A stretch of 64,000 nucleotides of DNA from Actinoplanes sichuanensis. GTDB taxonomy: Bacteria > Actinomycetota > Actinomycetes > Mycobacteriales > Micromonosporaceae. Of the stretch, positions 43,910-52,248 are shown piece after piece. Made by a program: the position numbers and the translations under genes. The first letter of the stretch is position 1. The number at the start of each line of letters is the position of its first letter. The stretch lies in contig NZ_AP028461.1 in NCBI RefSeq assembly GCF_033097365.1, positions 1,922,001-1,986,000 of the forward strand. Reading direction: 5' to 3'. Under the pieces are notes generated by a model. It made no database searches. It saw only the letters and a program-made list of their open reading frames with translations, and was not told the origin of the DNA.

Positions 43910-44307
43910 CGTTGCAGCTCCATCCGGCCGTGGGCGCATTCCGGTAGGTCGCGGAGGTCGTAGTGCATGCGGTGTTCGGTCCGGTCGCACGGCCGGCAGG
44001 CGAAGACGAGTAGACGGTAGCGGGTCGAGTCACCCAGCGGCTCGAGGCGCTCACCGGCGCCGGGCTCGGCCGCGGTGCCGCCCGCGGCGTCCAGCGACCG
44101 CCTGGTGACCACCCCGGCCGTCCGGCCGCCGACCGTGACGGTGACCGCCGGTGCCGAGGAGTGCAGGAAGAAGTCCCGGAGCCGGCGCTCGGCGGCCCGC
44201 AGCGTGCCCGACCCGGTGACGTCCACGGTGTCCGGAGCCGGTGCCGCGGACTCGTCGACGAGCGTCCCCAGCTCGAAAATCAGATCGTCGGAGTCCACAG
44301 CGTCCAC
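43906..44307 (-). CDS. Small protein with C-terminal zinc-ribbon-like motif, unknown function
   Basis: About 133 residues from the GTG at 44307; a GTG at 44298 or a TTG at 44334 are also possible, and none has a clear ribosome binding site. The first two thirds are a plain alpha/beta region. The end reads 'FACRPCDRTEHRMHYDLRDLPECAHGRMEL', here described in parts: a CxxC pair, a Tyr-Asp-Arg-rich bridge and a third Cys-x-His, like a zinc ribbon of the 'C-x2-C...C-x-HG' kind. It is the first gene of the convoy that runs to the Fxs genes. Confidence 0.6.
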   Translation of the reverse strand: MDAVDSDDLIFELGTLVDESAAPAPDTVDVTGSGTLRAAERRLRDFFLHSSAPAVTVTVGGRTAGVVTRRSLDAAGGTAAEPGAGERLEPLGDSTRYRLLVFACRPCDRTEHRMHYDLRDLPECAHGRMELQR

Positions 44308-44338
44308 ATCACACGACCGGATCAAGGCCGTCAATGAC

Positions 44339-46183
44339 TTACGCGGCCGGGCTCCGGAACGTGCTCAGCGCGCGTGCCGACGCGCGGACCCGGTCGCGGC
44401 CCTCGTGCTTGGCCGTGTAGAGCGCGGCGTCGGCCCGTTGCAGCAGCTGGGCCAGGGTCTCCCGGCCGTCCCAGGTGGCCACGCCGATGCTGCAGGTCTG
44501 GGCGTCGGGCATCGCGGCGCGCATCCGGTCCAACACCGTGACCGCGTCGTCGGAGCCGGTCCCGGGCAGGGCGAACATGAACTCCTCGCCACCCCAGCGG
44601 GCCAGGAAGTCCTCGTCGCGCATGCCCGCCGCGAACGCCGCCGCGGCCCGTTGCAGCAGCTCGTCGCCGGCCTGGTGGCCGTACGTGTCGTTGTAGCGCT
44701 TGAAATGGTCCAGGTCGGCGATCGCCACGGTCAGCGGTTCGCCGGACTCCTCGGCGTCGGCGACCATCCGGTCCATCGCCTCCTGCCAGGCCCGCCGGTT
44801 CGGCAGCGCGGTCAGCGTGTCGGTGAACGCCATCCGCTCCAGTCGGCGCAGCAGCCGCTCGTGCTCCAACGCCAGCGCCGTCTCGTCGGCGAGCAGGGCC
44901 ACCGCGCGCGTACGGTAGTCGCTCACCGACTCCACCCGGCGCGACCAGCCGACCGCCAGCACCGCCGTGACCTGCCCGTCGACGACCACCGGTTGCCACA
45001 TCATCGACTTCCCGTCGACCTTCTTCAGCAGCTCGGCCGACACCCGCGGGTCGGACGCCGGATCGGCCAGGAAGATCTCCTCGCCGCTGAGCCACACCCG
45101 GGCGATCATCGATGTGCCGTCCAGCGGGACCCGGGTGCCGATCACGGCGGCGCCGTCCGCGTCGGTCACCACGACCTCCCGGACCGGGCCGGCCGGCGTA
45201 CGGGAGCCGGTGTCCGACGGCGCCTCCAGCAGCGACACGCTGTCGGCCGCGGCCAGGTCCCGGATCGCGGCGATGATCGTGGCGCGGGCGTCCTCCCCGG
45301 TACGGATCCGGCGCGCCGCCGCCGCCACGGCGGCCAGCAGCTTGTGCGAGTGCCGGGCCTCCTCCTCGGCCAGGTGCCGGTCGGTGATGTCCTGCATCTG
45401 CAGCAGCGTCCACGGCCGGCCGGCGACGTCACTGATCGCGACCGTGGCGTACGCCCAGCGGGTGGACCCGTCCGGCCGTACGATCCGCTGCTCGCCCTCG
45501 GTCCGGAAGGGTGTGACGTCGGCTCCGAGGACCTCGCTCTCGGACCGCCCGGCCAGCTCGCAGAAGGCCGGGTTGGCGGCCACCATCCGTCCGGTCTCGT
45601 CGGCGATCGCCACGCCGGTCGGTGACGCGTTGAACAGCCGCTCGAACCGCTCGGCGACCGTGGTGACCTTCTCGTGCGCGCGTTTGAGCGCCAGCTGCCG
45701 ACGGCGCAGCGCCTCGTGCATCAGCGCGCCGAGCAGTGCCGCGAACACCACCTGCACGCTGTAGTAGACGGTGTCCGGCCCGCGTAGCTGCGCCTCGGCG
45801 GCCACCGTGAGCCCCCAGCCGCCGACTCCGACGAGCGCCGCCGCCGTGAAGATCCGCCGGGACGTGACGGCCGCACCGACGCCGAGCAGGGTCAGCATCA
45901 GCGTCGTGCTGTATTGCAGCCGGCCGGTGACGGCCACCTGCGCCACGCTGTCGATGATCGGCAGGAACGCCAGCAGTTCCCCGCGTCGGCCGGGCCGGCG
46001 ACGGGTCGCGGCGATCCCCATGAACAGGGCGGTCACGCCGTCCAGCACGGTCATCACGGTGCGGGCGGTACCGGTCAGGATCAGGAAGTTGGTGACCGCG
46101 AGCGCCAGGTACACCCCGGCGAGAGCACCACGGATCCAGCGGGTCGCGGCGTCGCCGCGCCGTCTACCGCTCACCTGCGACAT
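44339..46183 (-). CDS. Membrane diguanylate cyclase with PAS and GAF domains
   Basis: A 614-residue protein. Four to six spans occupy residues 17-158; a PAS domain covers about 178-272, a GAF-like domain 285-440, and the GGDEF domain 450-605. The active-site loop is 'GGEEF' (531-535) and a product-inhibition site RxxD (Arg522, Asp525) lies five residues before it, so the enzyme should make c-di-GMP under feedback control. GGAGG is 10 bases before the ATG. It lies 31 bases upstream of the zinc-ribbon gene but is probably a separate unit. Confidence 0.9.
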   Translation of the reverse strand: MSQVSGRRRGDAATRWIRGALAGVYLALAVTNFLILTGTARTVMTVLDGVTALFMGIAATRRRPGRRGELLAFLPIIDSVAQVAVTGRLQYSTTLMLTLLGVGAAVTSRRIFTAAALVGVGGWGLTVAAEAQLRGPDTVYYSVQVVFAALLGALMHEALRRRQLALKRAHEKVTTVAERFERLFNASPTGVAIADETGRMVAANPAFCELAGRSESEVLGADVTPFRTEGEQRIVRPDGSTRWAYATVAISDVAGRPWTLLQMQDITDRHLAEEEARHSHKLLAAVAAAARRIRTGEDARATIIAAIRDLAAADSVSLLEAPSDTGSRTPAGPVREVVVTDADGAAVIGTRVPLDGTSMIARVWLSGEEIFLADPASDPRVSAELLKKVDGKSMMWQPVVVDGQVTAVLAVGWSRRVESVSDYRTRAVALLADETALALEHERLLRRLERMAFTDTLTALPNRRAWQEAMDRMVADAEESGEPLTVAIADLDHFKRYNDTYGHQAGDELLQRAAAAFAAGMRDEDFLARWGGEEFMFALPGTGSDDAVTVLDRMRAAMPDAQTCSIGVATWDGRETLAQLLQRADAALYTAKHEGRDRVRASARALSTFRSPAA

Positions 46184-46247
46184 GCCCCCGCCACCTCCGT
46201 CAGCCTTCGCGGAACTGTCGGCAGGGGGCGGGCCGACCTGAAGGTAA

Positions 46248-46276
46248 TTGACGGATGCGAATGGCCGGTCTAGGTT
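46248..46276 (+). promoter_or_regulatory. Promoter of a leaderless solute-binding protein gene
   Basis: TTGACG (46248-46253), exactly 17 bases, TAGGTT (46271-46276). The ATG at 46285 lies 8 bases after the -10 box, where transcription should begin, and there is no ribosome binding site. Confidence 0.65.
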
Positions 46277-46284
46277 CCGTGTCC

Positions 46285-47235
46285 ATGCGACGATCCCGCC
46301 TGCTCGCGATCCTCACCGCGGCGACCCTGCTGGCCGCCGGTTGCAGCGAAGAACCCACGACACCCTCCGCCGCCCTCGACAAGGTCAACACCGGGGTCAT
46401 CGCGATCGTCGACGTCGCACCGATCTACCTCGGCAAGGAGAAGGGCTTCTTCACCGAGCAGAAGATCGACCTCACCCTGACCACCGCCCAGGGCGGCGCC
46501 GCGATCGTGCCCGCGGTACTGAACGGCGAGTACCAGTTCGGCTTCAGCAACACCATCTCGCTGCTGCTCGGCGCCTCCAAGAACCTGCCGGTCAAGGTGG
46601 TCTCCAACGGCACCAACTCGACGGGTGTCGACGGGCAGGACTTCGGCAGCCTGTTCGTCAAGGCCGACAGCCCGGTCAAGAGCGCGAAAGACCTCGCCGG
46701 TCGTACGGTCGCCGCGAACACCCTGAAGAACATCGTCGAGACGAGCGTGCGCGAGTCCGTCCGCAAGGACGGTGGTGACGCGGCGGCGGTGAAGTTCACC
46801 GAGCTGGCCTTCCCCGACCAGGTTCCGGCGCTGGAGTCGGGCAGCGTCGACGCGATCTTCGTGGTCGAGCCGTTCCAGCAGGCCGCTGTGGCCGCGGGCG
46901 CCAGGCGGATCGCCTCCAGCTACGTCGACGCGGCGCCCGACCTGACCGTCGCCATGTACTTCACCTCCCAGCAGCTGATCAGCAGCAACCCGGACCTGGT
47001 GGCCCGCTTCACCACGGCGATGAAGAAATCCCTGGCGTACGCCGACGCGCACCCGGACGAGGTCCGCAACGTCCTCGCCGCCTACACCAAGATCACGCCC
47101 GAGGTGCGGGCGGCGCTGGTCCTCCCGAAGTGGCCCGCCGAGATCAACAAGGCCTCGGTCGACACGCTGGCCGGCCTCGCCGTCACCGACGGTCTCCTCA
47201 CCGCCAAACCGGACCTGGCCACCCTGCTGCCCTGA
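46285..47235 (+). CDS. NitT/TauT-type solute-binding lipoprotein without adjacent transporter
   Basis: A 316-residue lipoprotein: signal peptide with lipobox 'LLAAGC' (Cys at about 20), then a two-lobed binding domain with 'APIYLGKEKGFFTEQKIDLTL', described in parts as the SsuA/TauA/ThiY start, 'LNGEYQFGFSN' and 'LAGRTVAANTLKN'. Substrates of the family are sulfonates, nitrate, or pyrimidine precursors of thiamine; none can be chosen. No permease or ATPase gene is nearby, so it is an orphan receptor or borrows a distant transporter. The start is fixed by the leaderless promoter. Confidence 0.85.
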   Translation: MRRSRLLAILTAATLLAAGCSEEPTTPSAALDKVNTGVIAIVDVAPIYLGKEKGFFTEQKIDLTLTTAQGGAAIVPAVLNGEYQFGFSNTISLLLGASKNLPVKVVSNGTNSTGVDGQDFGSLFVKADSPVKSAKDLAGRTVAANTLKNIVETSVRESVRKDGGDAAAVKFTELAFPDQVPALESGSVDAIFVVEPFQQAAVAAGARRIASSYVDAAPDLTVAMYFTSQQLISSNPDLVARFTTAMKKSLAYADAHPDEVRNVLAAYTKITPEVRAALVLPKWPAEINKASVDTLAGLAVTDGLLTAKPDLATLLP

Positions 47236-47243
47236 CCACGGCG

Positions 47244-48503
47244 CTATCCGTCGTGATCCGACGACCCGCCCGCGGCCTGTGTGAAGACGGCCGCGGCGCG
47301 GGCGGCGATCTCCTCGTCGTCGCCGGTCCACAGGTCGTCCAGCCACGGCCCGGCGAACAGGCCGACCAGCGTCGGCACACCGTCGGCTTCGGTGGCGTCG
47401 AGCCATTCGCTGACGCACGTGACCGCCGGGCCGTGCACCCGGTAGTAACCGGCCGGATGCGCCGGCCAGAACCGCTCACCGAACCGCAGCACCACCTTCT
47501 CCACCCGACCCATGCCGAGCCGGCCGAGGGCGGCGCGATGCGGTGCGGGCAGCGGCGGTTCGAACGTGATGCCGTCCTCCGCCAGCACCCCCAGCGGCAC
47601 GGTGACGATCACCGCGTCGACCCGCACCGATCCGGCGTCACCGGACAACCTCACCCCGTCCGCATCGACCACGATCCGGCGGACCGGGTGCCCCAGCCGT
47701 ACGTCCAGCCCTGCCGCCAGATGATCGGTGAGCAGCCGATACCCGCCGACGATCCACCGGTCGCCCGCCCCGACACCCGGTTCGAACCCGTGCCGGGCAC
47801 TCAGCCACGACAGCGGAGCCCCGGAGTCCATCACGATCTCGGCGTCCACCGACCGTCGCACCGCCCGCGCCGCCCCCTCTTCGAGACCCTCGATCCAAGG
47901 CTCGAGAACGTCAGCCATCGAGGCCCCGTCCGGCGCCGCCTCGAGCCGGTCCCGGAGCCCGGCCCCGATGAGCTCAGCGTCGTCCGCCGCGCCGGCACCC
48001 GATCCGTCCAGGATCAGCGGATCGTGGAAGTCGGTCGGCACGGTGCGCAGCGACAGCCGCTCGGCGAGCCGGGCCAGAACGTTGTCGTCATACTGCTGAA
48101 GCCAGTTGGCGCCCAGGTCGAAACCGGAACCGCCGATCTCGGCGGGAGCGGTCCGCCCGCCGATCCGATCCCGGGCCTCCCAGACCACCACGTCGACACC
48201 GAGTTCGGTCAGGGACCGGGCGGCCCCGAGCCCGGCCATGCCGGCCCCGACCACGGCGACGCGGTCCGGTTTCCGATCCGCGGCCCAGGCCGCCGCAAGA
48301 ACCCCTTGCTCGTACGCCCCGTGCGTCATCCCCGCCCGCGTCGGATGCGTGGCCTCCCCGGCGATACGCAGCCGCCCACCGATCGGCGCACCCAGCGCGA
48401 CCCGATCCTCGGGCGAACCGTCCCGTCCGATCAGGCTCCACGACCCCCGCGCCCACGGATCCTCTCCCCAGTGCGAGACCGCAGACCCGACAAGCCGTCC
48501 CAT
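47244..48503 (-). CDS. Flavin amine oxidase with apparently circularly permuted sequence
   Basis: A protein of about 419 residues from the ATG at 48503 (a GTG at 48575 would give 443). In normal flavin amine oxidases the FAD motif is at the N-terminus and the 'W..DPW..GSYS...RL.FAGEAT' motif at the C-terminus. Here the order is reversed: 'HWGEDPWARGSWSLIG' and 'RLRIAGEATHP...THGAYEQGVLAA' occupy residues 11-71, and only then come 'VAVVGAGMAGLGAARSL' (83-99) and 'RIGGRT' (113-118). The protein ends with 'LVGLFAGPWLDDL' and a short tail and has no second GEAT motif. The frame is continuous. Substrate unknown. Confidence 0.8.
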   Translation of the reverse strand: MGRLVGSAVSHWGEDPWARGSWSLIGRDGSPEDRVALGAPIGGRLRIAGEATHPTRAGMTHGAYEQGVLAAAWAADRKPDRVAVVGAGMAGLGAARSLTELGVDVVVWEARDRIGGRTAPAEIGGSGFDLGANWLQQYDDNVLARLAERLSLRTVPTDFHDPLILDGSGAGAADDAELIGAGLRDRLEAAPDGASMADVLEPWIEGLEEGAARAVRRSVDAEIVMDSGAPLSWLSARHGFEPGVGAGDRWIVGGYRLLTDHLAAGLDVRLGHPVRRIVVDADGVRLSGDAGSVRVDAVIVTVPLGVLAEDGITFEPPLPAPHRAALGRLGMGRVEKVVLRFGERFWPAHPAGYYRVHGPAVTCVSEWLDATEADGVPTLVGLFAGPWLDDLWTGDDEEIAARAAAVFTQAAGGSSDHDG

Positions 48504-48672
48504 CCCGGCACCCACCCATCCCCTGAACCGACGATCGACTCGCGCATGCTCACCCCCGGCAGAGCCCTCCGCCACCGAATTTCCCTCGGCGTGTGCCGCC
48601 GTCCGGCGGTGCCGGGTGCTCCGGGGTGGCGGCCAGGTGCATGATCCATCGATGTCTGGGCATGCGGCGGGT

Positions 48673-49278
48673 ATGCGAGCTCTGATCATCAACTGCACTC
48701 TCAAGCCGGCGCCGGCACCGTCCAACACCGAGGCGCTGGCCCGCGTGGTGGCGGAAGCCATGGAGAAGGAGGGGGTCGAGGTCGGCTGGGTCCGGGCGGT
48801 GGATCACGACATCAAGCCGGGTGTGGAGTCCGACATGGGGCCCGGGGACGGCTGGCCCGCGATCCGGGAGCGGATTCTGGCCAGTGAGATCCTGGTGATC
48901 GCGTCGCCGACGTGGGTGGGCCGGCCGTCGTCGGTGGCGCAGCGGGTGATCGAGCGTCTGGACGCGATGATCTCGGAGACCGACGACGACGGCCGGCCGG
49001 TCGCCTACAACCGGGTGGCCGGGGTGGTGAACACCGGCAACGAGGACGGCGCGCACCACGTCATCGGGGAGATCGCCGGGGCGCTCGGGGACATCGGGTT
49101 CACCATTCCGGGGCAGGCCTGGACGTATTGGCATCTGGGTCCCGGCGCCGGGCCGGACTACCTGGACGATCAGCGCGGCCACGACTGGGCGGCGAAGACC
49201 GGCCGGGCCATGGCGGCGAACCTGGTCACCGTGGCCCGGGCCCTGAGCGTGACGCCGATGCAGGCGCCACCGGCCTGA
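48673..49278 (+). CDS. NAD(P)H-dependent FMN reductase / flavodoxin-fold protein
   Basis: A 201-residue flavodoxin-like protein starting 'MRALIINCTLKPAPAPSNTEAL', here in parts, the phosphate-binding loop of FMN reductases. 'ILVIASPTWVGRPSSVAQRVIERLD' and 'GVVNTGNEDGAHH' are the flavin ring-binding loops. It is likely cytoplasmic and reduces quinones or supplies reduced FMN. An in-frame ATG at 48652 is the alternative start. It is divergent from the amine oxidase. Confidence 0.82.
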   Translation: MRALIINCTLKPAPAPSNTEALARVVAEAMEKEGVEVGWVRAVDHDIKPGVESDMGPGDGWPAIRERILASEILVIASPTWVGRPSSVAQRVIERLDAMISETDDDGRPVAYNRVAGVVNTGNEDGAHHVIGEIAGALGDIGFTIPGQAWTYWHLGPGAGPDYLDDQRGHDWAAKTGRAMAANLVTVARALSVTPMQAPPA

Positions 49279-49318
49279 GAACGGTTTGCCGGTTCCGGCC
49301 CACGGGTAGCCCGGGTCC

Positions 49319-49477
49319 ATGCGTTCCCTGATCCTCACCCTCGCCGTCGCCGCCGTCGTGCTGATCGTTCTCGGTCTGCTCCTGAAGGCCGTGAAGTGGC
49401 TCCTGATCATCGGGCTGATCGCGCTGGTCGCCTCCATCGCGATGGGCGTGATCAAGGGCCGCCAGAGCCTGCGGTGA
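49319..49477 (+). CDS. Small membrane protein (52 residues)
   Basis: MRSLILTLAVAAVVLIVLGL begins a 52-residue protein with two adjacent hydrophobic segments (about 4-22 and 26-45) and the basic end 'KGRQSLR'. It lies 40 bases after the flavin reductase gene on the same strand. Codon use has the strong third-position G/C bias of real genes here. Function unknown. Confidence 0.6.
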   Translation: MRSLILTLAVAAVVLIVLGLLLKAVKWLLIIGLIALVASIAMGVIKGRQSLR

Positions 49478-49534
49478 ACGAACCGGCCCGCGTCGAGCGA
49501 TGACGGTGACGGCGACACCGAGCCGCCGCGCCGG

Positions 49535-51166
49535 TCAGCTCGCGCCGGCCGGGGCGAGGCCGGCCTGCCGGGAGCCGCCGCGGGTGCGCTTGACCGCGTA
49601 CATGGCCGCGTCGGCCTGGGCCATCAGTTCGTCCGGGTTGCCCTCGCCGTACGGCGACCAGGCGACGCCCAGGCTGGCCTGCGGAACCAGGGTGGCCCCG
49701 TCGACCCGGACCCGGGCCGCGCTCAGCGCCGCCAGCAGGTCGGCGCCGATCCGGTCGGCGTGTTCGCGGCCGGACACGTCACGGCACACCGCCACGAACT
49801 CGTCGCCGCCGATCCGCCCGACGATGCCCGAGGCCGGGACCGCGCTGCGCAGGCTGGTCGCCACCTGGCTCAGCAGCAGGTCGCCGGCGGCGTGGCCGTA
49901 CCGATCGTTGATGGGTTTGAAGGAATTGAGGTCCAGGAAGATCACCGCGGTGCCGGCGTGCCGGTCGGTGGCGCCGAGGGCGTCCTCGAGGGCGGTGACC
50001 GTCGCGGCCCGGTTGTGGCAGCCGGTCAGCGCGTCGAAGGTGGCCTGGCGCCACAGGCGTTCGCGGAGCAGCACCTCCTCGGTGACGTCGGCCAGGCAGA
50101 TGATCGCGCCGGTGACCGCCCCGGCGTCGTCGGTCAGCGCCCGCAGGTTGGCGCGGATCCGGCGGATGCCCGCGCCGGGTTCGCGGTGGCCGTACTCGAA
50201 ATCGGTGTCCGTCCCGGTGAGAACGCCGGCCAGCGCCGCGCCGACCTGCTGACGGTCGACGGGTTCGGCGAGGTCCAGCAGAGCCCGGTTGAGGTCGTCG
50301 CCGATCTGGGCCCGGACCTGCCGCGCGGCCTGCTCGTTGAGGAACGTGATCGCGCCGTCCGGGCCGACCTGGAGGATGGACAGCGGGATCGTCTCGGTGA
50401 GCCGGCGCATCAGCTGCTCGGCCGCACGGACCGCCTCCTGCGCCGCCATCTCGTCGGAGATGTCCAGCATCTCGGCGACCACCCGGGGGTTGTCCGGGTC
50501 GGCGAGGTGGTTGTGGTTGGTCACCTCGAACCACACGGTGTGGCCCTCCCGGTGCAGGTGCCGCAGCCGCACCCGGCGGGCCGAGCCGTTCGGGGTGCCG
50601 AGCATGTCCATCCAGCCGGCGATGGCCCGCTGCTGGTCGCCGGGGTGCACGAGTTCCAGGGTGCGCTGCCCGACCAGCTCCTCCGGTGCCCAGCCGAGCA
50701 GCGGGAGGATCTCCGGGCCGACCTCGGTGACCAGCGAGGTCGGGTTCTTGACCATGGTGACCATGCGCGGCCGGACGAGTTCCGGGGTCAGGGTCAGATC
50801 GGCGGCCAGACCCGATCCGCTGATCAGGCCGACGAGTACCCCGTACCGGTGACTGAGATCGACCAGATGCAGCCGGGCCGGCCGGTCCGGCGCGGCCGTG
50901 AGGTGGACCATACAGCTCGCGGCGCCTTCGACGAGGGCCTGTGACCAGGTGTCGATGACCACCCGGTGGTCGTCGGTGACGACCAGGCCGAGCATGGACG
51001 ACGCGCCCTCGATCGGCCGCAGGCCGGTGGCCGCGATCTCCGGTGGCATCGTGGTGAACAACCCGTTCCGGCCGATGGCCGCGACGAACGCGTCCGGCTG
51101 CTGGGTGAGCAGGGTGGTGAATACGGCGTCCAGGTCTTCGGGTTTGATCATCTGCTTGTCGGCCAT
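49535..51166 (-). CDS. PAS-GGDEF diguanylate cyclase (cytoplasmic)
   Basis: A 543-residue protein without membrane spans. An N-terminal sensor-like region (1-130) is followed by two PAS domains (about 135-250 with 'LLGWAPEELVGQRTLELVHPGD'-like sequence, and 260-380) and a GGDEF domain (about 385-530). The active-site loop is 'GGDEF' within 'VGRIGGDEFVAVCRD'. Unlike the cyclase at 44339-46183 there is no RxxD five residues before it, so product inhibition is not expected. The ATG at 51166 has only a weak ribosome binding site. Confidence 0.87.
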   Translation of the reverse strand: MADKQMIKPEDLDAVFTTLLTQQPDAFVAAIGRNGLFTTMPPEIAATGLRPIEGASSMLGLVVTDDHRVVIDTWSQALVEGAASCMVHLTAAPDRPARLHLVDLSHRYGVLVGLISGSGLAADLTLTPELVRPRMVTMVKNPTSLVTEVGPEILPLLGWAPEELVGQRTLELVHPGDQQRAIAGWMDMLGTPNGSARRVRLRHLHREGHTVWFEVTNHNHLADPDNPRVVAEMLDISDEMAAQEAVRAAEQLMRRLTETIPLSILQVGPDGAITFLNEQAARQVRAQIGDDLNRALLDLAEPVDRQQVGAALAGVLTGTDTDFEYGHREPGAGIRRIRANLRALTDDAGAVTGAIICLADVTEEVLLRERLWRQATFDALTGCHNRAATVTALEDALGATDRHAGTAVIFLDLNSFKPINDRYGHAAGDLLLSQVATSLRSAVPASGIVGRIGGDEFVAVCRDVSGREHADRIGADLLAALSAARVRVDGATLVPQASLGVAWSPYGEGNPDELMAQADAAMYAVKRTRGGSRQAGLAPAGAS

Positions 51167-51249
51167 GTGGTTCCCGATCGGCGGCCCGGCGGCGAACTGA
51201 ACACTTTCGGGAGCGGGTAGGTTGTGACCCGGTCCGAGGGGAGCCGCCT

Positions 51250-52248
51250 GTGAGTACCACCGAGAGCACGAAGACACGTCCCGAGCCGGCTGCCGATTCG
51301 TGGCAGATCGGGTCGTTGGAGTGGCTGGCCGTGGTGCTGGTCCTGCTGCTGCTGGTGCGTAACCGGCTGGCCGGGTGGCTGTCCGGGCCGGGGTTGCAGA
51401 CCTGGACGACGGTGTTCGTGTCGGTGATGGTGCAGGCCGTCCCGTTCCTGGTGTTCGGGGTGGTGCTGTCCGCGGTGATCGCGGTGTTCGTGCCCCGCAG
51501 CTTCTGGGCCCGCGCGTTGCCGAACCATCCGGCGCTCGCCGTTCCGGCCGCGGGCATGGCCGGTGTCGTCCTGCCCGGCTGTGAGTGCGGCAGTGTCCCG
51601 ATCGCCGGTTCGCTGATCCGGCGTGGTGTCACCCCGGCCGCGGCGCTGGCGTTCCTGCTGGCCGCGCCCGCGATCAACCCGATCGTGCTGACCGCCACCG
51701 TGATCGCGTTCCCCGGCCAGCCGCAGATGGCGGTCGCCCGTGGGCTGGCCAGCCTGGTCGTCGCGGTCGCGATGGGCTGGCTGTGGCTGCGCCTGGGTAA
51801 GACCGAGTGGATCAAACTGCCGCACCGGCCCGATCTCGACGACGCCTCGAAGGCGCGGGCGTTCTGGGCGGCCTGCCGGCACGACGTCATGCACGCGGGC
51901 GGCTTCCTGGTTCTCGGCGCCGCCGCGGCGGCCACCATCAACGTCGTCGTTCCCGGGGCCTGGCTGCAGAAACTCGCCGACGACCCGATCGTGTCGATCC
52001 TGGTGTTGGCGACCCTGGCCGTACTCCTCTCGATCTGCAGTGAGGCCGACGCGTTCGTCGCCGCCTCGCTGACCCAGTTCTCGCTGACGTCGCGTCTGGT
52101 CTTCCTGGTCGTCGGCCCGATGGTCGACCTCAAGCTGATCTCGATGCAGGCCGGGGTCTTCGGGCGCCGGTTCATGGTCCGGTTCGCGCCCACCACGTTC
52201 GTCGCGGCGATCGTGGTCGGTACCGCGTTCGGTGCGGTCTTACTGTGA
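51250..52248 (+). CDS. UPF0718 (YraQ/YcgR-type) permease
   Basis: A 332-residue membrane protein with eight or nine spans. The motif 'PGCECGSVPIAGSLIRRG' with its paired cysteines defines the UPF0718 family, together with 'LAAPAINPIVL' and 'CSEADAFVAAS' in the second half. Members are thought to be transporters, some for arsenicals; the substrate here is unknown. GGGGAG lies 8 bases before the GTG. It overlaps the TIGR03943 gene by 4 bases; this pairing is widely conserved, as in Bacillus ycgR-ycgQ. Confidence 0.88.
   Translation: MSTTESTKTRPEPAADSWQIGSLEWLAVVLVLLLLVRNRLAGWLSGPGLQTWTTVFVSVMVQAVPFLVFGVVLSAVIAVFVPRSFWARALPNHPALAVPAAGMAGVVLPGCECGSVPIAGSLIRRGVTPAAALAFLLAAPAINPIVLTATVIAFPGQPQMAVARGLASLVVAVAMGWLWLRLGKTEWIKLPHRPDLDDASKARAFWAACRHDVMHAGGFLVLGAAAAATINVVVPGAWLQKLADDPIVSILVLATLAVLLSICSEADAFVAASLTQFSLTSRLVFLVVGPMVDLKLISMQAGVFGRRFMVRFAPTTFVAAIVVGTAFGAVLL

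Noticed and set aside
48503..49278. A 390-codon frame running into the flavin reductase from inside the amine oxidase locus
   Set aside because: The part before 48652 is antisense to the oxidase and of low complexity. The flavodoxin fold starts at 48673.
51167..51249. A Zur-type zinc box upstream of the UPF0718/TIGR03943 pair
   Set aside because: I looked because of the His-rich loop, but found no A+T-rich palindrome of that kind.
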